Shown here one piece after another: positions 26,264 to 35,583 of a DNA stretch of 64,000 nucleotides. Origin of the DNA: JACOMS01 sp964352785. GTDB lineage: Bacteria > Pseudomonadota > Alphaproteobacteria > Caulobacterales > Maricaulaceae. Numbering within the stretch: the first letter of the stretch is position 1; each line of letters starts with the position of its first letter. The translations under genes and the position numbers were made by a program. The notes beneath the pieces are model-generated. The model searched no databases and was not told the DNA's origin. It saw only the letters and a program-made list of their open reading frames with translations. The stretch lies in contig CAYGTI010000010.1 of NCBI GenBank assembly GCA_964352785.1, forward strand, positions 1 through 64,000, written 5' to 3'.

Positions 26264-28024
26264 TTACCTTTGCACCACATAGCCGGGCGATGTCATAATC
26301 ATGGTAACCGCCAGCCTGACCCTTGCAAGGCGGTCCGCTTGCTCATCTGTTGTCCCCGAACGCACGGGCACCTCGTCCATGATCGCTAAAATGCGCGTTT
26401 TCGTCTCTGGGGCCAACGTGCTGCCCGTTAGTATAAGGTCTAAGCGGTCAACCAAGCTTTGCGCCGTGTCTGCCAGCGCTATCTCTGCTGAATAATCTGC
26501 CGTGATGCCATCTGTGATGTCCCCGGATATATTTCCGGCCGTATCGTAAATAAATCCGTTGATAAAATTGATATAGGCGATGACGCTGCTTTCATTGATG
26601 ATTTGCAGCTCCGGTGCCGTCAGGCCTGCTGCGGCGGTTTCTGTACCGGGTGCCAAAAATCCGGGGCGAAAGAAATTAAACACGGACGGCGAGCGAAATG
26701 GATGCTGTCCGATAGCTGACAGATTATTTAGCGTGCGCTCATCTCTGGAATTAGGCGTCGTCTCGCTAAACGCCCGCGCCCAATTCACAAACCGCACCAT
26801 GGGCTCTCGGATCTTCCCTGTTTGAGTGCCCGCAAAGGCTGAACCGTTCAGCGCGTTTGTGTCGAGCAGTATAGCGGCCAGTGTTGCTTTTAAATCGCCG
26901 CGCAGCCCCGTGCCCACGGCTGAGCCGTCTGGTAGCGTATAAGTTCCCGTCTCAAAACTTGCGGCGACGCGCTGCACATAGGCGGGAGACGGGCTTGAGG
27001 CCGTAAAGCGCTGAATGAGTTGCCGTGCAAGAAAGGGAGCCATATTAGGATGATCAAAGATAGCGTCCAGCGCCAGATCAAGGCTTTGCTCGCCGGATGT
27101 GCCCGCCGGTATTGTCGTTCCTAGAAATGATTTTTCCAGCTCTGAGTGATGCTGGGCATAAACCACCATAGGGTTGTAAAGAGGTTCCCGGCTGCCGCCT
27201 CTGCCGTAAAAGTTCCCGCTATCCCAACTCAACCCTGTAAAGACGCGGGCAAGGCCAGTAATATCTTCATTGTCAAATATCTCAATGGGTTGACCACCCG
27301 TGCCCAAAGTTTCCGTGCCGTCCGGGTTTAACTGCGTTAAGCCGAGGGTGAAGAGCTGTAATAATTCGCGCGCGTAATTTTCATCTGGAACGCGCCCGGA
27401 GACAGCGTCGCCTTTGCGGTTGCCCCGGTAAGTCAAATAAATACCCATCGCTGGGGAATATGTGACATCTTCGAGTAGGTCGCGGTAATTCCCAAACGCA
27501 TTATCTGACAGGATATCCATGAACTGTCCCATGGACTCGGGGAAGTTCCCCAATTGCCCTGCGTTGGACACGACGACGATTTCTGATAGCGCCAGAACCA
27601 TGCGTTGACGTAATTGATCATCACCGGCAATGGCCGCGTCAAAAAACAGATCACCGATTCGGCGCGTTGGCACACGTTGGCCTTGGGGTAAGGTCGCCAT
27701 TTCGCTTAATATATCCGGCAAGTAAATTGTGGCCGGTTTGGCAAATTCGGCGATGATCCAGTCAGCAACCTCTGTCCCTGTTAGGGTATCGATATCTGCT
27801 TGCGTCGCGCCAAAAGTAGCTTTGCCTAAAAAGCGTGATGTTGCGCTTTGCGTGGCGAAAATATTCGACACCGCTGACGGCGGCGGGTTTGTGGTCACCG
27901 GCGGCGGCGTAGGCGCGGCGCTGGAACTGCCTCCTCCTCCGCAAGACGATAGCAGTAGAGCCGCGGCGAAGGTTATCGCCGATAAAAGCTTAAGCGTGGC
28001 TTCGCTGCTGCGCCGTTTTAGCAT
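26264..28024 (-). CDS. DUF1800 lipoprotein
   Basis: Member of the DUF1800 family, upstream partner of DUF1501. 586 residues from ATG 28024, chosen because it gives a normal lipoprotein signal (MLKRRSS...LLLSSCGGGG); in-frame ATGs at 28039 and 28066 would lengthen the N-region. A Pro/Thr linker precedes the fold, which shows SRFLGKATFGAT, NYARELLQLFTLG, and PSVFNFFRPGF. It is exported and probably anchored in the outer membrane. Function unknown; the pair is often considered a cell-envelope system. Confidence 0.85.
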   Translation of the reverse strand: MLKRRSSEATLKLLSAITFAAALLLSSCGGGGSSSAAPTPPPVTTNPPPSAVSNIFATQSATSRFLGKATFGATQADIDTLTGTEVADWIIAEFAKPATIYLPDILSEMATLPQGQRVPTRRIGDLFFDAAIAGDDQLRQRMVLALSEIVVVSNAGQLGNFPESMGQFMDILSDNAFGNYRDLLEDVTYSPAMGIYLTYRGNRKGDAVSGRVPDENYARELLQLFTLGLTQLNPDGTETLGTGGQPIEIFDNEDITGLARVFTGLSWDSGNFYGRGGSREPLYNPMVVYAQHHSELEKSFLGTTIPAGTSGEQSLDLALDAIFDHPNMAPFLARQLIQRFTASSPSPAYVQRVAASFETGTYTLPDGSAVGTGLRGDLKATLAAILLDTNALNGSAFAGTQTGKIREPMVRFVNWARAFSETTPNSRDERTLNNLSAIGQHPFRSPSVFNFFRPGFLAPGTETAAAGLTAPELQIINESSVIAYINFINGFIYDTAGNISGDITDGITADYSAEIALADTAQSLVDRLDLILTGSTLAPETKTRILAIMDEVPVRSGTTDEQADRLARVRLAVTMIMTSPGYVVQR

Positions 28025-28250
28025 ACATGATCCCGGCATGTGTTCGTCTTTGATTATAGTTTGCATCTGACTGTATTTTTTACGCTTAAGTCAATAGATG
28101 AAATCACAACGCGGTTACTGATGTGTCACTAAATTCGATGGTTTCGATAGAAAATGGAAACTTTACGTTGGCGTAATATCTAAAATATACGCTTATTTTT
28201 TTGATTTAGTGAATTGCACTCAGTCAGCTAAACGCAAAATACATTAAGGC

Positions 28251-28811
28251 TTGAGTTTCACAGAGTTTGTGGCATTTTGGCAAAAATTTATGGAGGCCGA
28301 TTTGGGCAATTTACTACTCTCACCGTCAGGACGTATTGACTCGGCTAATTTTATGCGCGCCGCATATGTGCTCATCGCGGTGACATTTCTGATCAATTTA
28401 TTACCGATGGTCAGTGTCGCTCTTGGCGGGGCGCTCAAGCTTTTATTGATTGTCACTTACTATTGCTGGGTTGTTTTGTTTATCAAAAGGTTCCGTGATG
28501 GCGGCAAGTCTGCGTGGATGGTGTTATTGCCCATCGTCGTTTTTGGTATTGCGTCAATGATTATCGGGCAAATCGTCCCGCCTATGTTTGCGCCTGAGCT
28601 TTACAGCAACATGCAAGAGGCTATGATCGAAGCCGCAGCCGGCGGTGATTTCGGCTCTATCATGGCCGCAACCATGCAAATTACCAAAGAATATGGCGAA
28701 CCGCTGGCCAAGAAAATAGCCCTGCCCAGCAGCGTGATCTTTGCCCTTGTCAGCTTCGCGATTGCCTGGGTCTTTAACGCCATGATCAAGCACGACCCAA
28801 ATGCGGGTTAG
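28251..28811 (+). CDS. DUF805-like inner-membrane protein (second copy)
   Basis: A 186-residue protein with an N-terminal amphipathic helix, LSPSGRIDSANFMRAAY (the DUF805 start motif) and four hydrophobic segments, ending in KHDPNAG. The start is uncertain: TTG 28251 follows directly after an in-frame stop and has a poorly spaced AAGG; ATG 28290 would remove part of the helix. Divergent from the DUF1800 gene. Function unknown. Confidence 0.7.
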   Translation: MSFTEFVAFWQKFMEADLGNLLLSPSGRIDSANFMRAAYVLIAVTFLINLLPMVSVALGGALKLLLIVTYYCWVVLFIKRFRDGGKSAWMVLLPIVVFGIASMIIGQIVPPMFAPELYSNMQEAMIEAAAGGDFGSIMAATMQITKEYGEPLAKKIALPSSVIFALVSFAIAWVFNAMIKHDPNAG

Positions 28812-29073
28812 TTCGGGCGTATAGCCGAGCTTAAAAGCCTTAAATAGATTAATGTGGCGATCAGAGTTTTGCTCGGCAGTAGAAAAGCACCTGCGTGTCC
28901 AATGTTCATGACTTGAAATTCTCGCAAACGTTTCAAAATATAAGTGATGTGAGCGAGGGTTTTGAAAGTTCTGTGGATTCGTAACACTGTAGGGCTGGAA
29001 CCTCTCTCATAAGCATTCGTTTTTGATAACATTCAAAAGTCTGCTATTGTTTCATAAACATGAGGAATGAACT
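28812..29073. other. 262-bp AT-rich intergenic region
   Basis: No convincing gene. A 74-codon leftward frame exists, but it lacks a ribosome site or recognisable features. The right end holds GAGGAA, the ribosome site of the next small gene. Confidence 0.4.
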
Positions 29074-29328
29074 GTGTCATTGATTTTTATAGTAGGGGTG
29101 ATTGTCAGCTATTTCTTTTTTTATGTATTATCATTCTATGGTTTGCTTTACCGTAACTATAAGAAAGATATTAGCGTTCTGCATAATGAAGTTAGTTTCA
29201 AAACTTATCTGAGAAATCAGAATGAAATTTCGTATTCGTTGCTTCCCAAAGGAGGGCCTGAGTGGTTTCGGCGGCTTTTCTGGATGATAAGTTTCATCGT
29301 TCTAATGATTATTATTTTTGGATATTAG
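29074..29328 (+). CDS. Small hydrophobic protein, two membrane segments
   Basis: Not recognised. 84 residues from GTG 29074, with GAGGAA 8 nt upstream. A strong N-terminal membrane segment (LIFIVGVIVSYFFFYVLSFYGLLY), a basic/polar middle (KDISVLHNEVSFKTYLRNQ), and a C-terminal segment (FWMISFIVLMIIIFGY). Base composition is AT-rich relative to the flanks. Real coding is supported by the ribosome site and the hydrophobic pattern, but not by homology. Confidence 0.5.
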   Translation: MSLIFIVGVIVSYFFFYVLSFYGLLYRNYKKDISVLHNEVSFKTYLRNQNEISYSLLPKGGPEWFRRLFWMISFIVLMIIIFGY

Positions 29329-29413
29329 TGCTGATTAAATCAGAACTAACGCCTCACGCCTTTGTCAACATAGAAGTAGTGTGAACTATTCAGGGGGAGA
29401 GAAGGCTACGGCG

Positions 29414-29467
29414 CTTTGACGGACACTGTCAAAGTTTCATACTAATCTAAAGGGATTGTATGAAACT
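29414..29467. repeat. Two adjoining inverted repeats upstream of a winged-helix gene
   Basis: First dyad: CTTTGAC / GTCAAAG with a 7-nt spacer (29414-29434). Second: perfect 10-bp arms AGTTTCATAC (29433-29442) and GTATGAAACT (29458-29467) with a 15-nt spacer. They share two bases. They lie about 85-135 bp before the small winged-helix gene and could be its operator, or a recombination or transcript-folding site. Confidence 0.6.
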
Positions 29468-29550
29468 CGCGCGTCATTTATATACCCAACTCGTTGAAAT
29501 ATATAAAGAAAACGGCCTCAATCAGAGAGGGCCGGAAACAGGGGGCTAAA

Positions 29551-29769
29551 ATGGCGTCATACCAAGTCACCCAGCAAGCTATAAAAGGCTTGGTGTACCT
29601 CCATAGATACCGTTTCCTGACCATCACACAATTTGCAAAAATCACCGAGCTTTCAAGAGACCAAGCCTCGGATAACCTACGCCGCATGGAACGGCTGGGC
29701 TGGCTCTGCCATATTGAAAACACGCCCTTAGCCGGGCAGGGGCAGACACCTCGTGTAATTCGCGTTTAA
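29551..29769 (+). CDS. Small winged-helix protein, possible replication-relaxation fragment
   Basis: 72 residues made of one winged helix-turn-helix: LVYLHRYRFLTITQFAKIT, LSRDQASDNLRRMERLGWL and a wing ending in GQTPRVIRV. The pattern (a recognition helix after FLTITQFAKIT and an R-rich wing) resembles MarR-like domains and the N-terminal domain of replication-relaxation proteins carried by mobile elements, which are normally much longer. It is either a stand-alone regulator or a truncated remnant. ATG 29551 has GGGGG 7 nt upstream. No mobilisation genes are nearby. Confidence 0.6.
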   Translation: MASYQVTQQAIKGLVYLHRYRFLTITQFAKITELSRDQASDNLRRMERLGWLCHIENTPLAGQGQTPRVIRV

Positions 29770-29936
29770 ATGGATTCTAAAATTGGGTTTTTCGCTCATT
29801 TTTCGATGCTTTTCTGAATATAATTAAACCTTAAATCCTGACTAGAACCTAAAGCAAAAGAGTATACTGCGCTTGTGGTGCATGTGTCCCTCAATGCTTG
29901 CTCAATCGTAGGCGGTCTAACCCTGGCAGGGCGGCT

Positions 29937-30206
29937 TTAAGCTGCCTTTTCCATAGCCTCAGCCAAAGCGACGTCTTTTTCAGTCACGCCGCCCGCATCA
30001 TGGGTGGTGAGCGTTACGTCCACGCGGTTATAGACATTGAACCATTCAGGGTGATGATCCATCTTGTCGGCAATAATGGCGATGCGCGTCATGAAGCCAA
30101 AGGCTTCGGCGAAGTCTTCGAACTTGAAAACTTTGGTGATAAAATCATCGCCGCCTGTCCAGCCGGGCAGGCTCTCGACGGCCTGTTTCGGGTTAAGTAA
30201 AGTCAT
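29937..30206 (-). CDS. phhB: Pterin-4a-carbinolamine dehydratase
   Basis: Recycles the 4a-hydroxy-tetrahydropterin formed by aromatic amino acid hydroxylases. 89 residues, the usual size, with the active-site pattern DHHPEWFNVYNRVDVTLTTHD, followed by a conserved Asp in GVTEKD. ATG 30206 was chosen because the fold starts there (TLLNPKQAVESLPGW); upstream in-frame codons would add 22 unconserved residues. No phenylalanine hydroxylase gene is adjacent. Confidence 0.92.
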   Translation of the reverse strand: MTLLNPKQAVESLPGWTGGDDFITKVFKFEDFAEAFGFMTRIAIIADKMDHHPEWFNVYNRVDVTLTTHDAGGVTEKDVALAEAMEKAA

Positions 30207-30330
30207 ATCAGTCTCCACAAAAAATAAACAAATTTGAACCATAATCATGCCTGAGTCTGTCGGCATTGTCATCTTGCGTTATAGTAAAATGTTCTTACGA
30301 CGCCGGATCATTCATGAGGTTACTATTTTT

Positions 30331-30717
30331 ATGCCGCCATTTTCCTATGATCGTCCGTCGCCCCGTTGGTTTTGGCTTTTGTCATGGGTGTTATTTGTAG
30401 CGGTCTTGGTATTTGTCACATATGAGTCGCTTGAGCCCACACCGCCGTCCGCCGATATTACCCATGCTGATAAAGTTATGCATTTATTGGCTTACGGCTT
30501 GCTCACCGGATTATTTGCTCTGGCGATGCCGCGCATAAAGCTATTTTCAGTCTTTCTCTGGCCGAGTGTTTACGGTGCGGTCATTGAGGTCGCGCAAGCC
30601 CTTATGCCCTATGGCCGGACCGGCTCTTTGTGGGATTTACTCGCCAATATGACGGGCACATTGTGCGCGGTCTTGGGCTGGGTCTTACTGATCCGTTTGG
30701 CGCGGCGGAGACGATAA
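30331..30717 (+). CDS. VanZ-like membrane protein
   Basis: A 128-residue protein with four hydrophobic segments and VanZ-family marks: the HADKVMHLLAYGLLTGLF motif and an AVIEVAQALMPYGRTGSLWDLLANMTG stretch (conserved E, Q, R and N-x-x-G; two motifs, each within family expectations). The role in gram-negatives is unknown. The start is uncertain: ATG 30331 begins just before the first hydrophobic segment, while earlier in-frame ATGs exist. Divergent from phhB. Confidence 0.8.
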   Translation: MPPFSYDRPSPRWFWLLSWVLFVAVLVFVTYESLEPTPPSADITHADKVMHLLAYGLLTGLFALAMPRIKLFSVFLWPSVYGAVIEVAQALMPYGRTGSLWDLLANMTGTLCAVLGWVLLIRLARRRR

Positions 30718-30881
30718 GTCTCTCCCCCACTGATGTAAAAATTCTCCTGTCAGGGGAATAATTCATGTTTCACCTGAAAATAACGTAAAACAGCGACACT
30801 TCTTTGTATCTCAGGCTTGGCTTTCGGGCATTCATCCTTCATTAACCATAATTACGGCAGGAGTTGCTGTGTAAAGGTGCA

Positions 30882-32228
30882 ATGATGTTTAAACAGCCAA
30901 AAAGGTTAGCCGCCGGATTACTTGCTGGTTCGATGATGACGAGTCTGGCTTATGCTGGGAATGCATCTCCGCCGACCTATGTGCCGGATCTGTTGCCGCC
31001 TAATCCGCAATCTGGCGAATGTTATGCGCGGGTTACCCTTCCAGGGCGCCGGGATATAAAAAGCCAGACCGTTCTTGTCAAAGATGGATTCACGGAGATT
31101 GATATTTCCGAGCCGCAACTACGCTCGCGCCAAGAGCAGTTTTTAGTCAAAGAAGCCAGTGTTCGTTATGAGGTTCGTCAGCCGACATATCAATCTATCA
31201 CGGAACAGGTCATGGTGCGCCCGGCCTATGACAAGCTTAAAGTCACACGTCCGGTATTCTCCACGGTTCAAGAAACTGTATCTCTCACAAAACCACGTCT
31301 CGTGTGGAAACGTGGGAACCCGGCGGCGTTGCGGGCAAAGGGTTACCGTATTCATTCCACGGCGGATGGCCGTGTTCGCGGGCCGGGGTACCGCGGGCCC
31401 GCCAACCACAACGCGGCCCAACCGCAACTTTGCGGCCCAAGCTGTGAGGTCTGGTGTCTGGTCGAAGAGCCGGGCGAGTCTGTCACCTATACGCGAAAAG
31501 TTCTGACACAGGATTCGTCTGTGCAGCGTATTCCGGTTCCGGCAAAATATACGCGATTGACAAAACAAGTGGTGGCCGATCCGGGCGGGGTGAGGGAAAT
31601 AGCTATCCCGGCCGAATATACAACTTTGATGATTGAGGAACTCACCGGGAGCGGCGGCGTTCGCGATATAAACAGGCCGCCCGTATATGGAAGTGTTGGT
31701 CGCCGCGTAGAAACCGAAAGCGCCCGCCACGAGTGGCGGCGTATTGTTTGCAATCCCGGTACCCATCCTGCGGACCGGCGTACACACGCTGCTCAGGGTG
31801 TAAGTTCTAGCGGATCTGCGACCTCAGTATACCAATATGAAAGCGCGCCATCTGGCCGTATTTACAGCGGCCCGTCTGCATCAAACATGCGGTCTTACTC
31901 CGGTTCATCTAGCACTCATGCTCAGATGTCTTCCGCGAGGTCAACGTTTGCGCCTCTTGTAGCGCCTCTGTCTTCGTCCTCTAGCTTAAGACATGCGAGC
32001 CGGACTTATGGATCCGTCACAAACCGTCCAAATATTTCTGCACCCCAAGCTGTAAATTACAAAGCCCGGACAAAACCCACGGCCGTCAGCATCGGAAGTG
32101 AAACACATTATGTCGGATCTGACTTACCGACATATTCTGAAGATTACACCAAGCCGCCAATGAACGCTCAGCCGATTGTTCGAGCTCAAAAATCGACAAC
32201 GGCCCGGGAGAAACGCCGTTATCGTTAA
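30882..32228 (+). CDS. Secreted repeat protein with Ser-rich tail, function unknown
   Basis: 448 residues. Signal peptide (LAAGLLAGSMMTSLAYA), then two blocks each opening with a Cys-containing strand (GECYARVTLPG and CEVWCLVEEPG). Each block is followed by repeats of about 25 residues with the pattern P-x-Y-x-x-V/L plus a hydrophobic-alternating strand and a Gly/Pro turn: PTYQSITEQVMV, PVFSTVQETVSL, AKYTRLTKQVV, AEYTTLMIEEL, PVYGSVGRRV. The C-terminal 150 residues are Ser/Tyr-rich low complexity ending in a basic tail. Similar CYARV-type repeats occur in envelope proteins of some proteobacteria. The first of two adjacent ATGs is used. Its end overlaps the convergent GNAT gene by 4 bp. Confidence 0.6.
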   Translation: MMFKQPKRLAAGLLAGSMMTSLAYAGNASPPTYVPDLLPPNPQSGECYARVTLPGRRDIKSQTVLVKDGFTEIDISEPQLRSRQEQFLVKEASVRYEVRQPTYQSITEQVMVRPAYDKLKVTRPVFSTVQETVSLTKPRLVWKRGNPAALRAKGYRIHSTADGRVRGPGYRGPANHNAAQPQLCGPSCEVWCLVEEPGESVTYTRKVLTQDSSVQRIPVPAKYTRLTKQVVADPGGVREIAIPAEYTTLMIEELTGSGGVRDINRPPVYGSVGRRVETESARHEWRRIVCNPGTHPADRRTHAAQGVSSSGSATSVYQYESAPSGRIYSGPSASNMRSYSGSSSTHAQMSSARSTFAPLVAPLSSSSSLRHASRTYGSVTNRPNISAPQAVNYKARTKPTAVSIGSETHYVGSDLPTYSEDYTKPPMNAQPIVRAQKSTTAREKRRYR

Positions 32229-32746
32229 AGCGGTTTTATAAGGATAAATTCGCGGTCACTGTGATCGCCCACAATGAATTCGTACTCACCTATTTTCTTA
32301 AATCCATATCGGCCGTAGAATGTCTGCGCGCGGATGTTTTCAGAGTAAACACCTAGCGTCATCTCAGAGGCATTTTGAGCTTTAGCATACTCAATTGCGG
32401 CTAGCATTAAAGCGTGTCCAATGCCCTTGGAGTGGTGGCCCTCTAATAGATAAAGCCTGTAAATTTCAAGCGCGCCCGCGCGCGCGGGTTTGCAGGGCAG
32501 AGCATTTGGTTTCACCATGCAGTATCCGAGTAATTCCGTATTTATGTCCCTGTTTGCGCAGGCTACAAATATTTTCCAATCAGGCCTCGCGAGAGCCCTT
32601 CGGTAATAGTCTTCGGAATGATTATCGGCCAAAAACCGTTTGAGATTTTTGGCCGAATAAAGATCGATAAATGTTCCGGCAAATGTGGCCGCGCCAAGCA
32701 CGGCCAATTTCTCAATGTCATTGGTATGACCCTCTCGAATGATCAT
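32225..32746 (-). CDS. GNAT family N-acetyltransferase
   Basis: 173 residues with the GNAT acetyl-CoA binding motif (LLEGHHSKGIGHALMLAAIEYA, Q/R-x-x-G-x-G/A type) and the C-terminal ENIRAQTFYGRYGFKKIGEYEF strand. Substrate unknown. It lies 22 bp after the alanine symporter gene on the same strand and may be co-transcribed with it. Confidence 0.88.
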   Translation of the reverse strand: MIIREGHTNDIEKLAVLGAATFAGTFIDLYSAKNLKRFLADNHSEDYYRRALARPDWKIFVACANRDINTELLGYCMVKPNALPCKPARAGALEIYRLYLLEGHHSKGIGHALMLAAIEYAKAQNASEMTLGVYSENIRAQTFYGRYGFKKIGEYEFIVGDHSDREFILIKPL

Positions 32747-32768
32747 TCCGATGAGAGCAGGTTAGACT

Positions 32769-34247
32769 CTATTCCAAGTCGTCTTGATCAATCAACCCAT
32801 CACTGGCGACTTTGTCTCTGTCGAAATACTCCTTGGCCAGTTTAAACACCACGGGTGAGAGTACGATCAAAGCGATCAAGTTCGGCGCGGCCATGAGGCC
32901 TGTTAGGCTATCCGCGATGAGCCAGAACGTGGCGACAACCAAATTACCTTCACCAGTCTCAAATGAGAGCGCAAATGTTGAAGCGAACACGGCCAGAACC
33001 CAAAAGATACGAAAAACGGGTATGGACTTTTCTTTGAAGATAAAAGCCGCGCAGCGCTCCCCGTAATAAGACCAACCAATAATCGTCGTAAACGCAAAGA
33101 TACATAGGCATATTGTGACGATATGTTCGCCGAAGCCCACGAGGGTGGCATCGAAGGCCGCCGCTGTTAACGGTACACCGATTTCGCAGCCTACAGGCGT
33201 AGAGCCCGAGGCCAGAAGTTCTAATATGGCCGGGCTAGCTATACACTCTGAGCTCATGACGCCTGACGTCAAAATAACCAGCGCCGTGATGGTACAAATA
33301 ATCAATGTATCAATAATGGTGCCGAGCATGGCGATTATACCTTGGTTGACCGGATCATTATTCTGGGCCGCCGCATGTGCGATTGGAGCAGAACCTTGTC
33401 CGGCCTCATTAGAGAATAAGCCTCGCGCTACGCCTTTTTGCATCGCCAGCATCATCAAACCAATTGTGATCCCTGTGCCTGCGCCTTGCAGACCGAAAGC
33501 TCCTTGGAAAATCATGCCAAAAGCTGCGGGGACTTGGTTTGCATTTGCTAAAACAACGAACAAAGCGGCGGAGATATAAATCAAAGCCATAAATGGCACC
33601 AGCTTAGATGCGACAGCGCCAATGCGTTTGATGCCGCCAAAAATCACGCCAGCCACCAAAACAGAGAGAATCACCGCCACCCAACGCGGGTCTGCATTGA
33701 TTAAACTGTTACTTGCCAAAGCGTCACCTATGGAATTTGCCTGCACAGCATTGCCAGTAGAAAGTGAGCCTATGATTCCGAAAAGAGCAAACGCCATGGC
33801 GAGGGGCATCCACTTTGGGCCCAAACCGTTTTTAATATAATACATCGGGCCGCCGACGCGGTTCCCGTTGGCATCGATCTCGCGGTAACGCACAGCCAAG
33901 ACGCCTTCAGCAAATTTCGTGGCCGTTCCAAGGATCGCGGTCACCCACATCCAGAACACAGCCCCAGGGCCGCCGATCGCGATGGCCGCAGCAACCCCGG
34001 CAATGTTGCCAGTTCCAACGGTGGAGGATAGAGCCGTCATCAGCGCTGCAAACGGAGAGACGTCGCCTTCTTCAGCTTGGCCAGACCGTTTCTTGAACAA
34101 TTGGCGGAAACCATATCCGATTTTTGAGAGCGAAATGAACCGCAGACCGACAGTTAAAAAGGCCCCAACCCCTAGGAGCAAGACCATCATCGGCGGCCCC
34201 CAAACAAAATTGTTGAGAGCTTCCATCCATACGCTGAAGGTTTCCAT
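32769..34247 (-). CDS. Sodium:alanine symporter (AGCS family)
   Basis: 492-residue inner-membrane carrier for Na+-driven uptake of alanine or glycine. Many hydrophobic segments, with family signatures GTGNIAGVAAAI, GGPMYYIKNGLG and FSNEAGQGSAPIAHAAAQ. The adjacent divergent aminotransferase could use imported amino acids, an inference from position only. Confidence 0.93.
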   Translation of the reverse strand: METFSVWMEALNNFVWGPPMMVLLLGVGAFLTVGLRFISLSKIGYGFRQLFKKRSGQAEEGDVSPFAALMTALSSTVGTGNIAGVAAAIAIGGPGAVFWMWVTAILGTATKFAEGVLAVRYREIDANGNRVGGPMYYIKNGLGPKWMPLAMAFALFGIIGSLSTGNAVQANSIGDALASNSLINADPRWVAVILSVLVAGVIFGGIKRIGAVASKLVPFMALIYISAALFVVLANANQVPAAFGMIFQGAFGLQGAGTGITIGLMMLAMQKGVARGLFSNEAGQGSAPIAHAAAQNNDPVNQGIIAMLGTIIDTLIICTITALVILTSGVMSSECIASPAILELLASGSTPVGCEIGVPLTAAAFDATLVGFGEHIVTICLCIFAFTTIIGWSYYGERCAAFIFKEKSIPVFRIFWVLAVFASTFALSFETGEGNLVVATFWLIADSLTGLMAAPNLIALIVLSPVVFKLAKEYFDRDKVASDGLIDQDDLE

Positions 34248-34389
34248 ATTATCCCCTATTGATCTTCAATTTATCAGCGCCGACCATAAGCGGGTCTGAA
34301 CACGTTGCAAGAAGTTTCCCGCATTTGGGACTTTTCAAAACGGCTTAACTTGTTATGGAGGGCGACACGCACAAAAAAGGATCATCGTC

Positions 34390-35583
34390 ATGTTCGAAGC
34401 CTTAACCCCCCGTCCGCCGGACGCAATTATTGCCCTTATGGAAATGGCGAAGGCCGATACGAACCCGCTTAAAATTGATTTGGGCGTGGGCGTTTATAAA
34501 AGCGATGATGGGGCGACGCCGATTATGCGCGCGGTCAAAAAAGCCGAGACGCTGTGGCTGTCCGAGGAAACCACAAAGTCCTATGTCTCGACCGTCGGTA
34601 ATGCGGCGTTTCGCGAGCTCCTCTCAGAGATGATTTTCGGCGATGATAACCCGGTGTTGAGTTCCGGCCGTATGGCCAGCGCGCAAGCGGCGGGCGGCTC
34701 CGGCGCGCTGCGTCTTGGGGCGGAAATTATTGTCGCGGCCAATCCCAACGCCGCGATCTGGGTCAGCACGCCAACGTGGGCTAATCATGTGCCGCTGCTC
34801 AGCTCCGCTGGGCTTGAGCTGAAATCCTACCCTTACTATAACCGTGAAACCCTTGGCGTGGATTTCGAACATATGATTGCGCATTTGGAAACCCACGCGC
34901 AGCCCGGTGATGTGCTTCTGCTGCATGGCTGCTGCCACAATCCGACGGGCGCGGATTTATCCCCGGCGCAGTGGGACCGGATCGCGGATTTGCTCGCGGA
35001 AAAAGAGCTTACGCCTTATATTGACTTGGCCTATTTTGGCCTCGGCAAAGGGATCGACGCCGACACATACGGTGTGCGCAAAATAGTCGCTAGCGCGCCC
35101 GAGGTCTTGGTCGCAGCGTCGTGCTCCAAGAACTTTGCCCTGTATAAAGAGCGCGTCGGCCTGATCTGCGTCATTACCAAAGACGAAGCCACGGCTAAAA
35201 TCGCCCAAAGCCAGCTTGGCGCAATCCAGCGCAAGCTTGTCTCTATGCCGCCGGATCACGGCGCGGCGCTTGTAGCCCGGGTGCTGAGCGATCCAGCGCT
35301 TAAAGCCGAGTGGAATGCGGAGTTAACCCACATGCGAGAGCGCATGATTGCGCTAAGGCTGCAACTCAGCGAGGCCATGAACGTGCAGGGCGGGGAGGCG
35401 ATTGCCGCCGCGATCAAAGATCAAAACGGCATGTTCTCGACCCTGCCGCTATCGCAAGCCCAAGCCGAGCGTTTGCGCGCGGAACATTCCGTTTATATTA
35501 TGAACTCGGGCCGGATGAATATCGCCGCCGCGAACACGGAAAATATCCCCCGCCTCGCGGACGCTATTCTGGCCGTTCTTTAA
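34390..35583 (+). CDS. Aromatic / aspartate aminotransferase (class I, TyrB/AspC group)
   Basis: PLP-dependent transaminase of fold type I, 397 residues. Family marks: IDLGVGVYKSDDG near the N-terminus, HGCCHNPTGAD, YIDLAYFGLGKG, and the Schiff-base Lys in SCSKNFALYKERVG. These motifs place it with the AspC/TyrB group rather than the class I-gamma enzymes. Substrate preference cannot be told. It has GGATC 7-11 nt before the ATG. Monocistronic. Confidence 0.93.
   Translation: MFEALTPRPPDAIIALMEMAKADTNPLKIDLGVGVYKSDDGATPIMRAVKKAETLWLSEETTKSYVSTVGNAAFRELLSEMIFGDDNPVLSSGRMASAQAAGGSGALRLGAEIIVAANPNAAIWVSTPTWANHVPLLSSAGLELKSYPYYNRETLGVDFEHMIAHLETHAQPGDVLLLHGCCHNPTGADLSPAQWDRIADLLAEKELTPYIDLAYFGLGKGIDADTYGVRKIVASAPEVLVAASCSKNFALYKERVGLICVITKDEATAKIAQSQLGAIQRKLVSMPPDHGAALVARVLSDPALKAEWNAELTHMRERMIALRLQLSEAMNVQGGEAIAAAIKDQNGMFSTLPLSQAQAERLRAEHSVYIMNSGRMNIAAANTENIPRLADAILAVL

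Noticed and set aside
28808..29032. 74-codon leftward frame in the intergenic region
   Set aside because: No ribosome site, no conserved or structural features, and atypical composition for coding.
29329..29936. Integrated mobile element around the winged-helix gene
   Set aside because: No integrase, transposase, tRNA site or flanking direct repeats were seen; only the small gene and dyads remain.
30841..30860. CtrA box TTAACCATAATTAC upstream of the secreted repeat protein
   Set aside because: The half-sites are spaced one base too short and lie next to no cell-cycle gene; too weak to call.
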